From Clostridia bacterium (lineage in GTDB: Bacteria > Bacillota > Clostridia > Oscillospirales > Acutalibacteraceae), in contig JAFTEL010000110.1 of the NCBI GenBank assembly GCA_017453685.1, positions 1 to 48,194 on the forward strand: a stretch of DNA of 48,194 nucleotides. The letters are read 5' to 3'. A program made the translations under genes and the position numbers. Shown here piece by piece: positions 1-7,938 of the stretch. Numbering within the stretch: the first letter of the stretch is position 1; each line of letters begins with the position of its first letter. The notes under the pieces were generated by a model. It saw only the letters and a program-made list of their open reading frames with translations, ran no database searches and had not been told where the DNA came from.

Positions 1-665
1 CGACGGTCGAGGCGGTTCGGGAACATATCCGCGCGGATATCCGCCGCATCCGCTCCTGGGGCTACGACCTGCTCAAGCACGATTTTTCAACCTACGATCT
101 GTTCGGCGCCTGGGGACCCGAAACGACCGACGGCCCCACGAACACGCCGGACTGGCATTTCAGCGACCGCGCCAGGACCAACGCAGAGATCGTGCTCGAC
201 CTGTATGAACTGATCCGAGAAGAATGCGGCGACATGCTCATCATCGGCTGCAACACGGTCTCGCACCTGAGCGCGGGACTGGTGCAGATCGCCCGCACGG
301 GCAACGACACGAGCGGACGGGACTGGGCGCCCACGAAAAAGAACGGCGTGAACACCCTCGCGTTCCGCCTGCCGCAGAACAAGCGCTTTTATCTGGTCGA
401 CGCGGACTGCGTCGGCATCCTCGGCGACAACATCCCGTGGGAGAAAAACGGCTGGTGGCTGAACCTGCTCGCCAGGAGCGATTCCGCGCTGTTCGTTTCC
501 GCGCCCGCGGATATTTCCGAGGACAAAAAAGCGGATATTGCGGCGGCGTTTGCCGACGTGCAGACGTTCCACGGTCTGCGCCCGATCGACCGCTATGAAA
601 ACAAAACGCCCGACGTCTGGGAAGCGGACGGAAGTCTTCTGCCGAACGGTTCAAACGAAAGCTGA
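1..665 (+). CDS. Clan GH-D (GH36/GH27-like) alpha-galactosidase-type hydrolase, C-terminal part
   Basis: The 5' end is cut by the window; the first whole codon is at base 3 and about 220 residues remain. The visible part begins inside the TIM barrel with WGYDLLKHDFSTYDLFG. The Lys-His-Asp of KHDF fits the strand-4 nucleophile of melibiase-type enzymes. Downstream, IARTGNDTSG lies where the family places its acid/base Asp, so D of GND is the candidate. The C-terminal 100 residues look like the beta-sandwich that closes these enzymes, although a carbohydrate-binding role is not shown. No signal peptide can be assessed. The next gene starts 25 bases later on the same strand, so they are probably cotranscribed. 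The exact substrate (alpha-galactoside or another alpha-glycoside) cannot be read from this fragment. Confidence 0.72.
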   Translation, partial: TVEAVREHIRADIRRIRSWGYDLLKHDFSTYDLFGAWGPETTDGPTNTPDWHFSDRARTNAEIVLDLYELIREECGDMLIIGCNTVSHLSAGLVQIARTGNDTSGRDWAPTKKNGVNTLAFRLPQNKRFYLVDADCVGILGDNIPWEKNGWWLNLLARSDSALFVSAPADISEDKKADIAAAFADVQTFHGLRPIDRYENKTPDVWEADGSLLPNGSNES

Positions 666-690
666 AACAAAGAAACGACGAGGAAAAAAG

Positions 691-1164
691 ATGTTTCGGA
701 GCATGAGAAGATCAAAACAGCAGCTCTCAGCGGAAGACTGCGTTGAGCTGCTGAAAAGAGAAAAAAGAGGCGTGCTTTCCGTCATCGGGGACGACGGCTA
801 TCCTTACGGCATTCCGCTCAACCACTATTACGCGGCAGACGGCAAGCTGTATTTCCACGGCGCCAAAGAAGGGCACAAGCTCGACGCGATCAACCGCTGC
901 GCCAGGGCGTGCTACACCGTTTTGGAAAAAGGGACCCGACCCGACGGCGAGTGGGCGTATCATGTCAAAAGCGTGGTCGTGTTCGGCACCGTTTCGTTGG
1001 TGACGAACGAGGAAAAAGCGAAGGAGATCTGCCTGGCGATCGGCGCGAAATTCACCGACGACAAAGCGTATTGGGAACGCGAATGGGAAAGCGCGAAAAC
1101 AAGAGTACAGTGCCTTGAACTCACGCCGCAGCACATGACGGGAAAACTCGTCAAGGAGTCATAA
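691..1164 (+). CDS. Pyridoxamine 5'-phosphate oxidase-fold flavoprotein (NimA-like)
   Basis: This is a 157-residue protein with the split-barrel PNPOx fold of small FMN- or F420-binding reductases. The early motif RGVLSVIGDDGYPYGIPLNH and the later LYFHGAKEGHKLDAI are the usual flavin-phosphate binding strands of the NimA/YdaG-like branch. The conserved His of FHGAKEGHK is typical of NimA-like members, which are often annotated as nitroimidazole resistance or general flavin reductases. ATG at 691 was chosen over upstream open codons because GAGGAAAAAAG sits just before it. A second ATG at 703 is possible. The gene follows the hydrolase with a short gap and no terminator. The physiological substrate is unknown. 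Confidence 0.85.
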   Translation: MFRSMRRSKQQLSAEDCVELLKREKRGVLSVIGDDGYPYGIPLNHYYAADGKLYFHGAKEGHKLDAINRCARACYTVLEKGTRPDGEWAYHVKSVVVFGTVSLVTNEEKAKEICLAIGAKFTDDKAYWEREWESAKTRVQCLELTPQHMTGKLVKES

Positions 1165-1183
1165 CGCAGTTAGAATTACTTGC

Positions 1184-1327
1184 TGAAAACTGAAAAATGA
1201 AGAATGAAGAATGATGGAAGGGCTTCGCCCTTGCCCGATTATAATCCGAAGCCGAAAGCTTCCCTCTATTTTTCATTCTTCAGTTTTCAATATTCATTTA
1301 GAAAGCTGTCATCGACAAATTCCGCTT
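1184..1327. repeat. MITE-like intergenic repeat, copy 1
   Basis: This AT-rich element fills the gap before the MaoC-like gene. A left arm (TGAAAACTGAAAAATGAAG, from 1184) is the imperfect inverse of a right arm at 1269-1289 (TTTTTCATTCTTCAGTTTTC), and a small hairpin GAAGGGCTTCGCCCTT lies between them. The right half, 1249-1327, recurs in the same orientation at 40573-40657 with shared blocks AAGCCGAA(A/G)GCTTC, TTCAGTTTTCA, ATTCATTTAG and CGACAAATTCCGCTT. No open reading frame fits inside. A non-autonomous miniature element is the simplest reading. It carries a TATAAT at 1240-1245 but no convincing -35. Confidence 0.7.
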
Positions 1328-1338
1328 TGGAGGTTTTT

Positions 1339-1773
1339 ATGTATTTTGATGAGTTGTGTCCCGGCATGACGGTGCGGTTCGCACCGGCTGCGATCGAAAA
1401 AGAAAAAATGCTGGCGTTTGCGCGGGAATACGACAACATCCCGCTCCACACCGATGAAGAATACGCGAAGACCACGCCGTTCGGCCGGCTTCTCGCCCCG
1501 GGTATGCTGTCCTTTCTGGAGGTATGGGCGAAATATCTGGACGCTGACTTTTTCGGCGAGGAGCTTCTGGCCGGAAAATCGACCAAAATCGAGTGGCGCA
1601 AGCCGGTCTTCGCCGGCGACGTACTCAGCGGCAGGGCGACCGTCACCGACCTTACCGCACGCAATGAAAGAAACGGTCTGGTTCAGGTGACGATCGACGT
1701 GACCAATCAAAACGGCGACCTTGTGCTGACAAGCGTAACGGAAGCTGTTGTGAAGCGCAGAACGGAGGGCTAA
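1339..1773 (+). CDS. MaoC-like hot-dog dehydratase
   Basis: This 144-residue protein has the hydratase-2 signature DNIPLHTDEEYAKTTPFG, which contains the catalytic Asp and His, followed by the APGM loop. Members hydrate enoyl-CoA or related thioesters, usually as dimers in the cytoplasm. The length equals a single hot-dog domain. The start at 1339 is fixed by TTTGGAGGTTTTT directly upstream; the frame stays open further 5' only because it runs through the repeat. The next gene begins 5 bases after the stop, which implies an operon with carbohydrate-active enzymes. That company is unusual for a fatty-acid type hydratase, so the substrate is uncertain. Confidence 0.82.
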   Translation: MYFDELCPGMTVRFAPAAIEKEKMLAFAREYDNIPLHTDEEYAKTTPFGRLLAPGMLSFLEVWAKYLDADFFGEELLAGKSTKIEWRKPVFAGDVLSGRATVTDLTARNERNGLVQVTIDVTNQNGDLVLTSVTEAVVKRRTEG

Positions 1774-1778
1774 ACCGC

Positions 1779-3062
1779 ATGGAACATCCGACCGACAGAA
1801 CCGCCGGCATGAACCCGTTTTTGCCCTTCGGCGTTTATGTGCCCGACGGAGAACCCAAGGTGTTCGGCGATCGGGTCTATTTGTACGGCTCATATGATCG
1901 CTTCAACGGGGGCTACTGCAGCAAAGAATATCACAGCTTTTCGGCGCCCGTGAGCGACCTGACCGACTGGACGGAGCACGGCGTGAGCTTCACGACAAAC
2001 GAGGTGCCGTGGTCAAACGCCGATCTGTACGCACCCGACGCGCTGTTTCACAACGGAACCTACTATCTCTTTTTCTGCCTGTCGGACGGCAGCGAGGGCG
2101 TGGCCGAAAGCCCTCGCCCCGAAGGGCCGTTCCGAAACGCAAGGCGGATCACGCTGGACGGCGCGCCCATCACGGGCATCGATCCCTCCGTGCTGGAGGA
2201 TAACGGCCATATCTATTACACCTGGGGTCAGTTCGAGCTGCGCATGGGGGAACTGAACGACGACCTGTGCTCGCTCAAGCCCGAAACGGTGCGAAGCGGC
2301 GTCATCACCAATCACGACGGCGGAGAGGGCTTTCACGAAGGATCTTCCCTGCGCAAGCTCGGCGGCAAATATTGCCTGATCTACGCTTCCGAATTCACGC
2401 CCGACCGCCCGAACCACGGGGCGAGACCCACCAAGCTCGACTACGCGGTGAGCGACGCGCCCTGCGGGCCATATGAACGGCGCGGCGCGGTGATCGACAA
2501 CGCCGGCTGCGATCCGTCTTCCTGGAACGATCACGGTTCGGTAATTAAAATCGGGAGCGAGTGGTTTGTTTTTTATCACGCTTCCTCCAACAATTCCGCG
2601 TTTTCCCGTCGGGCGAGGGTCGAACGGCTGCGGGTGGACGAGGCGAACGCGGCGATCGAACAGGCTGCCCCGTCCTCAAACGGCTTTCTGCCCGTTCTGC
2701 GCCCGCAAAATGTCGTTTCCCCGGTCAACGCCTGCCGCTTTTTCGGCGGCGCTTACCTGACGGAAAAGGACGGCGGCTTCCCCACCGTCGGCATCGGGAA
2801 CGCCGCGGGCTTTGCGTTCAGCGCCGTCATGTTTGACGGCGGCGCTTACACACTGACTCTCGATTGCCTTGTCAGGGAACCCGCCGTTCTGCGTTTCTCC
2901 CTCGGCGAAGAAACAGCCGCCGAGGTTCGGCTTTTTCCGAACGAGAGCCGGCAGACCGTCACCGTTCCTTTTATCACCGAAAAAGCCGCTCTGCCGTTGC
3001 AGTTTGCCTTTTACGGCAGCGGAAACGAGCTGTGCGAAGTATATGAATTGAGCCTCGGATAA
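1779..3062 (+). CDS. Glycoside hydrolase family 43 enzyme with C-terminal beta-sandwich
   Basis: This 427-residue protein has the five-bladed propeller motifs of GH43. The candidate catalytic base is D23 in VYVPDGEPKVF, the pKa modulator D135 in GIDPSVL, and the acid E187 in GFHEGSSLRKLGGKYCLIY. The segment NDHGSVIKIGSEWFVFYH is the usual last-blade motif. Residues from about 310 to the end look like an appended beta-sandwich similar to CBM6-type modules. No signal peptide is visible, so it should be cytoplasmic and act on imported oligosaccharides such as arabino-, xylo- or galactosides. The start has GGAGG inside the tail of the preceding gene; an alternative is the ATG at codon 11. Confidence 0.85.
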   Translation: MEHPTDRTAGMNPFLPFGVYVPDGEPKVFGDRVYLYGSYDRFNGGYCSKEYHSFSAPVSDLTDWTEHGVSFTTNEVPWSNADLYAPDALFHNGTYYLFFCLSDGSEGVAESPRPEGPFRNARRITLDGAPITGIDPSVLEDNGHIYYTWGQFELRMGELNDDLCSLKPETVRSGVITNHDGGEGFHEGSSLRKLGGKYCLIYASEFTPDRPNHGARPTKLDYAVSDAPCGPYERRGAVIDNAGCDPSSWNDHGSVIKIGSEWFVFYHASSNNSAFSRRARVERLRVDEANAAIEQAAPSSNGFLPVLRPQNVVSPVNACRFFGGAYLTEKDGGFPTVGIGNAAGFAFSAVMFDGGAYTLTLDCLVREPAVLRFSLGEETAAEVRLFPNESRQTVTVPFITEKAALPLQFAFYGSGNELCEVYELSLG

Positions 3063-3092
3063 CTCGATCTGCGCAAAGAAAGGACGATCTCT

Positions 3093-4292
3093 GTGAAGAA
3101 GAAACGCTTGCTCGCCCTGCTTTTATCCGCCGCAATATTTTTGAGCCTGCCGCTTCCGACCGCCGCGGCCGCCCGGCAGACCGCGCTGCAGCGGGAGATC
3201 GCGCAGTTCAACTACGTCATCGGCACCAACGCCTTCGCCCCACGCTATCAGTTCACGCAGAACGACCCGCTGCTTGAAATGGCGGACGCCGTCATCGCCT
3301 GGGGCTCCAATATGATCAAGTTCAACGCGCGCAATGACACCGAATTGGTCGACCGCATATTGGAAGGGCGCGATTTCGCTTACGTATTCATGTGGTTCCG
3401 TTCGAGCGGCGCTTTTCGGGACGGATACAGCGAGGCCGAAGCCCGCGCGGATTACGACGCGTTTTACGCCTTTACGCAAAAGCTGCTGCGCACCTACAAC
3501 GGCACGGGCAAGCAGTTCTTCCTCGGACACTGGGAGGGCGACTGGTATTATCTCGACGACAAGTCGCAGGAAACCGTCAGCGACACGGTGACAGAAGGCA
3601 TGATCGCGTGGATGAACAACCGCCAGAAGGCAGTGGACGACGCCAAACGCGACACCCCGCACGAGGACGTCGAGGTCTGGAATTATCTGGAGCTCAACCG
3701 ACCCGTGGACGCGATGAAGAAGGGCTACGATCGGGTGGTCAACCGCGTTCTGCCCCATACCAACGTGGACTACGTGTCCTATTCCGCCTACGATTCAAAG
3801 GGCGGGTCCGCGAAAATGATCCGGAAAACCATTGATTACATCGCTGACAACCTGCCGGAAAAGAACGACGTTCCCGAACCGCGCGTGTTCATCGGCGAGA
3901 TCGCCGTGCCCGCCTCGCAGTTCAACTATAACGACCGCAGGCATTGCAGCGCCAATCTTCGGATTTTGGCGAGATATTTGCAGTGCGACGTGCGGTTCTG
4001 CCTGTACTGGGAAATATACTGCAACGAAACGCTGCCCGACGGCAGGCAGAACGGCTTCTGGCTGATCGACGCTGACGGAAACGAAACGCAGCTGTATCAA
4101 AAGCTCAGGACCGTGTTTGCCGACGGGAAAGCCTACGTGGAAGCGTTCGCGCAAAAGAACGGCAGAACCCCGACCGATGCGGAATACCGCGCCTTTTTGC
4201 TGCGGCATCCCGTGTTCGTCAAAGCGCGCCTCGCCGGATTCTTTGAGGATATCTGGCTGCGGCTGCGGGAACTGGCGGAACAGACGATGTGA
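3093..4292 (+). CDS. Secreted TIM-barrel glycoside-hydrolase-like protein, family unclear
   Basis: This is a 399-residue protein starting with GTG behind AAAGGA. An N-terminal signal peptide (KKKR then a hydrophobic stretch ending PTAAAA, cleavage near residue 27) predicts export. The body has the alternation of a beta/alpha barrel. FFLGHWEGDWYYL (E148) and RVFIGEIAVPAS (E269) sit about 120 residues apart, as the acid/base and nucleophile of clan GH-A enzymes do, with VSYSAYD between them. I do not recognise a named family. The last 30 residues form a charged helix containing GFFEDIWLRLREL. It lies between a GH43 gene and a secreted esterase gene, which supports a polysaccharide role. Catalysis is inference. 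Confidence 0.6.
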   Translation: MKKKRLLALLLSAAIFLSLPLPTAAAARQTALQREIAQFNYVIGTNAFAPRYQFTQNDPLLEMADAVIAWGSNMIKFNARNDTELVDRILEGRDFAYVFMWFRSSGAFRDGYSEAEARADYDAFYAFTQKLLRTYNGTGKQFFLGHWEGDWYYLDDKSQETVSDTVTEGMIAWMNNRQKAVDDAKRDTPHEDVEVWNYLELNRPVDAMKKGYDRVVNRVLPHTNVDYVSYSAYDSKGGSAKMIRKTIDYIADNLPEKNDVPEPRVFIGEIAVPASQFNYNDRRHCSANLRILARYLQCDVRFCLYWEIYCNETLPDGRQNGFWLIDADGNETQLYQKLRTVFADGKAYVEAFAQKNGRTPTDAEYRAFLLRHPVFVKARLAGFFEDIWLRLRELAEQTM

Positions 4293-4339
4293 ACAAAAGA
4301 ATTGTTTCAGACATGAACCAAGAAGAAAAGGTGAACGAT

Positions 4340-6559
4340 ATGAAAAAAGCACAGCGATTTCTTTCCATTCTGTTCTGCGCCGTGATACTGGCGGCTTTGT
4401 CGATTCCGGCGAGCGCGCAGCAAAGCACGGCAAGGCTCTGCAACGTCTACGGCGATCACATGCTCTTTCAGCAGAAGGAGGACGCCGTTTTTGCGGGCGT
4501 CGCGTCATCGGGCGCCGCCGTGGCCGTCTCGCTGAAAAACGCCGCGGGAAAAGAGGTGCGTTCCGCCTCCGGTTACGCCTCGAAAAGCGGCACGTTCTCC
4601 CTTGCTTTTCAAGCGCCCGCGGGCAGCTTTGAAGCCTATTCCGTTGTTTTCACCGAAAACGGCAAAGAGGTCTGCACCCTCAGCGACGTGGTTTTCGGGG
4701 AACTCTGGCTTTCCTTCGGGCAAAGCAACATGGAGTATCCCCTCCTGGGCACGCCCGACGGCAGGCAGATGATCGCCGAGGGCAGAACCGGCCGGAACGG
4801 TATTCGCGTGCTTCAAATCCCCCATCCGATGAAAGACGGCGCGCTCTATGCCGGCGCACAGGAGCAGACCGACGCGGCCGACTGTTTCTGGTTCGGGGCG
4901 GATGACGCTGCCGTTTACAACATGAGCGGCATCGCGTATTTCTTTGCCGAAAAGATGCTGGACGAGCTCGACGTGCCCGTCGGCATCCTCAACGCCGCCG
5001 TGGGCGGCTCCGCCATCGCCGCGTGGCTTTCCCGACAGACGATCGAATCCGACGCGGCGATTTTAGAAGCGGTCAAAGAGCACAACGCCTATATCCCCTT
5101 TGAAAAGTGGGACAGCGGCACGAGAACCTACACCACCGATATGACGGGCATTTACAACACAAAAATCGCGCCGCTTCAATATTTCCGTCCCGCAGGCGGC
5201 ATCTGGTATCAGGGCGAAAGTGAGATCTTCCTCTATAACGACCCCGACTATTACAAGCAGCTTTTCGATCTGATGCAGGACAGTTATACCGACCTTTTCC
5301 ATAAGGAAGAGAGATTCCCGATCGTATTTTCGCAGCTTGCGGCTTATAACTACGGGCTCGGGCCTTACGGCGAAACGAAGTTCAACGACGTGTTCACAAC
5401 GCTGGCCGCCGAAGACCCCGCGAGCCGCAGCGAGATCGTCATTCATGACCTTGTGCCCGCATACGACCTTGACAATCACCCCATTCACCCGAACAACAAA
5501 AAGCCCATCGGCGAACGGATGGCGCAGGGCGCGTTATCCCTCGTCTATGCCGCCGCGGCGCCCGCCTCGTCTCCCCGCATGACGGATATGCGCGTACGGG
5601 AAGGCAGCGTCTACGTGCAGTTCACCAACGTCGGCGACGGGCTCGTTTGCCGTGACGCCGAAGTTACGGGCTTTTCCGTTTACGGCGAGGACGGTATCTG
5701 CGTCGGCGCGCGCGCCGAGATCGTTTCGGCAGACACGGTGCGTGTGTTCAGCGACGAAGTGCCAGCGCCGAAAGGCGCCGCCTATGCGGTCAACAGCGTT
5801 GCCCTGAACGCCAACCTTTACGGCAGTTACGGCGGCGAACGCGGTCTGCCCGCCGCCTCGTTCGGCGGCAGCGATCCCGCGATCGTCAAGCATTTTGACA
5901 ACGCCGCATGGCTGACCTGCGACGCCCTGACGGCGTGGCAGACCGGCTCCGACGCGGCGGGGTTCCGGGACGCGTGGACGGGCAGCGGCGCTTCGCTGAC
6001 CGTGAGCGACGACCGCGTTCAGGGGCAGGCTTCGCTGGCCATTCGCGGCACTGCCGCTCGTTTTTCCGCTTCCGCCGTTCTCTATGAAAAGAAGAACGGT
6101 CAAAAAGCTATTTATGACAGCCTTGACACCGATTTTTCCCGTTACGGCGCCATCAAGGTGCGTTTCAAGAACGAGGGAAATTCCGACGTCACGCTGGACG
6201 GGATCCGACTCGTCGGCAAAGGTGCTCTGTTTTTCTGCCCGCTCTGTCGGGAAAGCGGAAAAAACAGCGCCGTGATCCCCGCGGACGGAGCATGGCACGA
6301 ATATTCGTTTGACCTGAACGAACTTGCCCTGTTCGGTCTTCCGTTCGATCGGTGGTCAAATGAAGCGCTGAAAGAAGTGACCGAAGTCAGGCTCTGTTTC
6401 AGCGGGACGGATGCGTCCGTCCTGTGCGACGATATCCGCTTTTCGCCCGAAAATCAAGAGAACGGCGCAGGCGGTTCCTCGCTGCAGCGCATGATCGCTT
6501 TCTTCGGCGATCTGTTTGCCCGATTGACGTCCTTTTTCACCGGTTTTTTCAACGGATGA
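4340..6559 (+). CDS. Secreted SGNH carbohydrate esterase (sialate O-acetylesterase-like)
   Basis: This 739-residue protein carries a signal peptide ending near SIPASA (residue 26). The catalytic block LWLSFGQSNMEY holds the nucleophile S129, GGIWYQGESEI is the family's conserved second block, and HPNNKKPIGERMA supplies the catalytic His region. These together match the SASA-type family that removes acetyl groups from sialic acid or plant polysaccharides. The region from about 520 onward resembles a beta-sandwich. The protein ends in an aromatic-rich amphipathic helix, RMIAFFGDLFARLTSFFTG. ATG at 4340 was chosen because AAGGTG precedes it and it begins the signal peptide. The gene closes the operon that began at 1339. 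Confidence 0.82.
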   Translation: MKKAQRFLSILFCAVILAALSIPASAQQSTARLCNVYGDHMLFQQKEDAVFAGVASSGAAVAVSLKNAAGKEVRSASGYASKSGTFSLAFQAPAGSFEAYSVVFTENGKEVCTLSDVVFGELWLSFGQSNMEYPLLGTPDGRQMIAEGRTGRNGIRVLQIPHPMKDGALYAGAQEQTDAADCFWFGADDAAVYNMSGIAYFFAEKMLDELDVPVGILNAAVGGSAIAAWLSRQTIESDAAILEAVKEHNAYIPFEKWDSGTRTYTTDMTGIYNTKIAPLQYFRPAGGIWYQGESEIFLYNDPDYYKQLFDLMQDSYTDLFHKEERFPIVFSQLAAYNYGLGPYGETKFNDVFTTLAAEDPASRSEIVIHDLVPAYDLDNHPIHPNNKKPIGERMAQGALSLVYAAAAPASSPRMTDMRVREGSVYVQFTNVGDGLVCRDAEVTGFSVYGEDGICVGARAEIVSADTVRVFSDEVPAPKGAAYAVNSVALNANLYGSYGGERGLPAASFGGSDPAIVKHFDNAAWLTCDALTAWQTGSDAAGFRDAWTGSGASLTVSDDRVQGQASLAIRGTAARFSASAVLYEKKNGQKAIYDSLDTDFSRYGAIKVRFKNEGNSDVTLDGIRLVGKGALFFCPLCRESGKNSAVIPADGAWHEYSFDLNELALFGLPFDRWSNEALKEVTEVRLCFSGTDASVLCDDIRFSPENQENGAGGSSLQRMIAFFGDLFARLTSFFTGFFNG

Positions 6560-6591
6560 ATCTTTTGCGCCGTCATGTTAATTTGCGTTGC

Positions 6592-6620
6592 TTGTCATCC
6601 CCCGATCGCGGCCGTACAAT
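6592..6620 (+). promoter_or_regulatory. Sigma-A promoter of the membrane-tethered XRE regulator
   Basis: TTGTCA at 6592-6597 and TACAAT at 6615-6620 are separated by 17 bases. Just downstream, GTCAAC (6624-6629) and GTTGAC (6644-6649) form an inverted repeat about two helical turns apart, a plausible site for autoregulation. Confidence 0.75.
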
Positions 6621-6652
6621 AGGGTCAACACAAATCCAGGGAGGTTGACTTT

Positions 6653-7870
6653 ATGCTGAATCAAAACATCAAATCGCTGCGCAAGCAAAAAGGCTACACG
6701 CAGGAGACCTTCGCGCAGGAGCTGAACGTCGTGCGCCAGACGGTCTCCAAATGGGAAAAGGGCTATTCCGTACCCGACGCGCTGATGCTGGAAAAAATTG
6801 CCGAACTGTTCGAGGTTTCGGTCAGCGAGCTGCTGGGGGAAGAAGAGATCAAAGCGGATGAAAAAACCGATTTGGAACAGATCTCCGAACAGTTATCCCT
6901 GCTCAACAATCAATTCGCCAAAGAGCTCGCCCGCAAAAGACGGAATCGAAAAATCGCGCTGATCGTCCTGGCGGGGATCGCCGCGCTGGCGCTGATCGTG
7001 GCTCTCATCAGCGTTGTTCCCCATGCGCGTGTGGTTTCTCAAAAGAATCAGGCTTATTATTGGGACAGCGAATCGGGTCAGTCGGTCGCCAACAATCTCA
7101 CCGTCGAATTGGATCAGGCGGTGTCCGACGTGATTTTGGAAAACCACCCCGTCGACGCCCTGCTGGGCGAGTGCCCCGCCGAGAGCCACTTCGTCTACGG
7201 CACGGAAGAAACGGGCGATACCGTCACAATCTATCTGCTGGAGGACTATAAGCTGTTCGGCTTTCACAACGGCTTTTTCACCAACGTCAGCGGCGCGGAA
7301 ACGCCCGTAATCCTGACGTTCCAGAAAACGGAGAGCGGTTATCATCTGCTTTCCCGACAGGCTGTACAAGATGCTGACAAGATCAAAACCGTGTTCCCGA
7401 AAAGAATCGCCAAGGAGATTCTGCGCGGACTTTCCGCCGTGGATCAGGAACAGCTTTGGCTCAATCAGTTCGGTCAGGCGGCGGATTATCTGGGCTCCAT
7501 CAACCGCAACGCCGTGATCGCCCGACGCGAAGAGATCGGCTTTGAGTTCCTGTCGGAACATGGAATCCCGACCGAGGTCTCCAATAAGATTTGTGAAATG
7601 GGCTTGGTCTATGACACGACCATCGGCAGCCATGAGCTACTTGAAAACGGCGTGCGTTACGTGTACCAAACGGAATATGATAAACGAAATGATTGGGTCA
7701 CCTTCACCAAGTTTACCTATGACAACAACGAGATCGTGGAATTCATCGCCGTTGACGCGAAAACGGGCGAGGTCGTCCCAGACGCCACGCAGCCCGAAAA
7801 AGCCACTTATTACCGCGGTCAGATTCCCAATGAAAGCTATCAATATACGACGGTCGCGTATTTCCAATAA
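6653..7870 (+). CDS. Membrane-anchored XRE-family transcriptional regulator
   Basis: This 405-residue protein has an N-terminal helix-turn-helix at about residues 5-62, with the recognition stretch VVRQTVSKWEKGYSVP typical of XRE/Cro proteins. A single membrane segment follows at about 101-122 (IALIVLAGIAALALIVAL), preceded by a basic RKRRNRK, so the DNA-binding domain should be cytoplasmic. About 280 residues then lie outside. I do not recognise that outer domain. GGGAGG stands 8 bases before the start. The layout suggests a one-component sensor that couples an envelope or ligand signal to transcription. It has its own promoter and terminator, and the nearest candidate target is the hydrolase operon upstream. 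Confidence 0.8.
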   Translation: MLNQNIKSLRKQKGYTQETFAQELNVVRQTVSKWEKGYSVPDALMLEKIAELFEVSVSELLGEEEIKADEKTDLEQISEQLSLLNNQFAKELARKRRNRKIALIVLAGIAALALIVALISVVPHARVVSQKNQAYYWDSESGQSVANNLTVELDQAVSDVILENHPVDALLGECPAESHFVYGTEETGDTVTIYLLEDYKLFGFHNGFFTNVSGAETPVILTFQKTESGYHLLSRQAVQDADKIKTVFPKRIAKEILRGLSAVDQEQLWLNQFGQAADYLGSINRNAVIARREEIGFEFLSEHGIPTEVSNKICEMGLVYDTTIGSHELLENGVRYVYQTEYDKRNDWVTFTKFTYDNNEIVEFIAVDAKTGEVVPDATQPEKATYYRGQIPNESYQYTTVAYFQ

Positions 7871-7892
7871 ATCTTTGTTTTAACAATCAACA

Positions 7893-7930
7893 AGCCCCGA
7901 AGCACTTTCTGCTTCGGGGCTGTCTTTTTT
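7893..7930 (+). terminator. Rho-independent terminator after the XRE regulator
   Basis: A perfect 12-base-pair stem AGCCCCGAAGCA/TGCTTCGGGGCT with a 5-base loop is followed by TGTCTTTTTT. It ends 9 bases before the convergent minus-strand gene. Confidence 0.92.
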
Positions 7931-7938
7931 GGATGATC

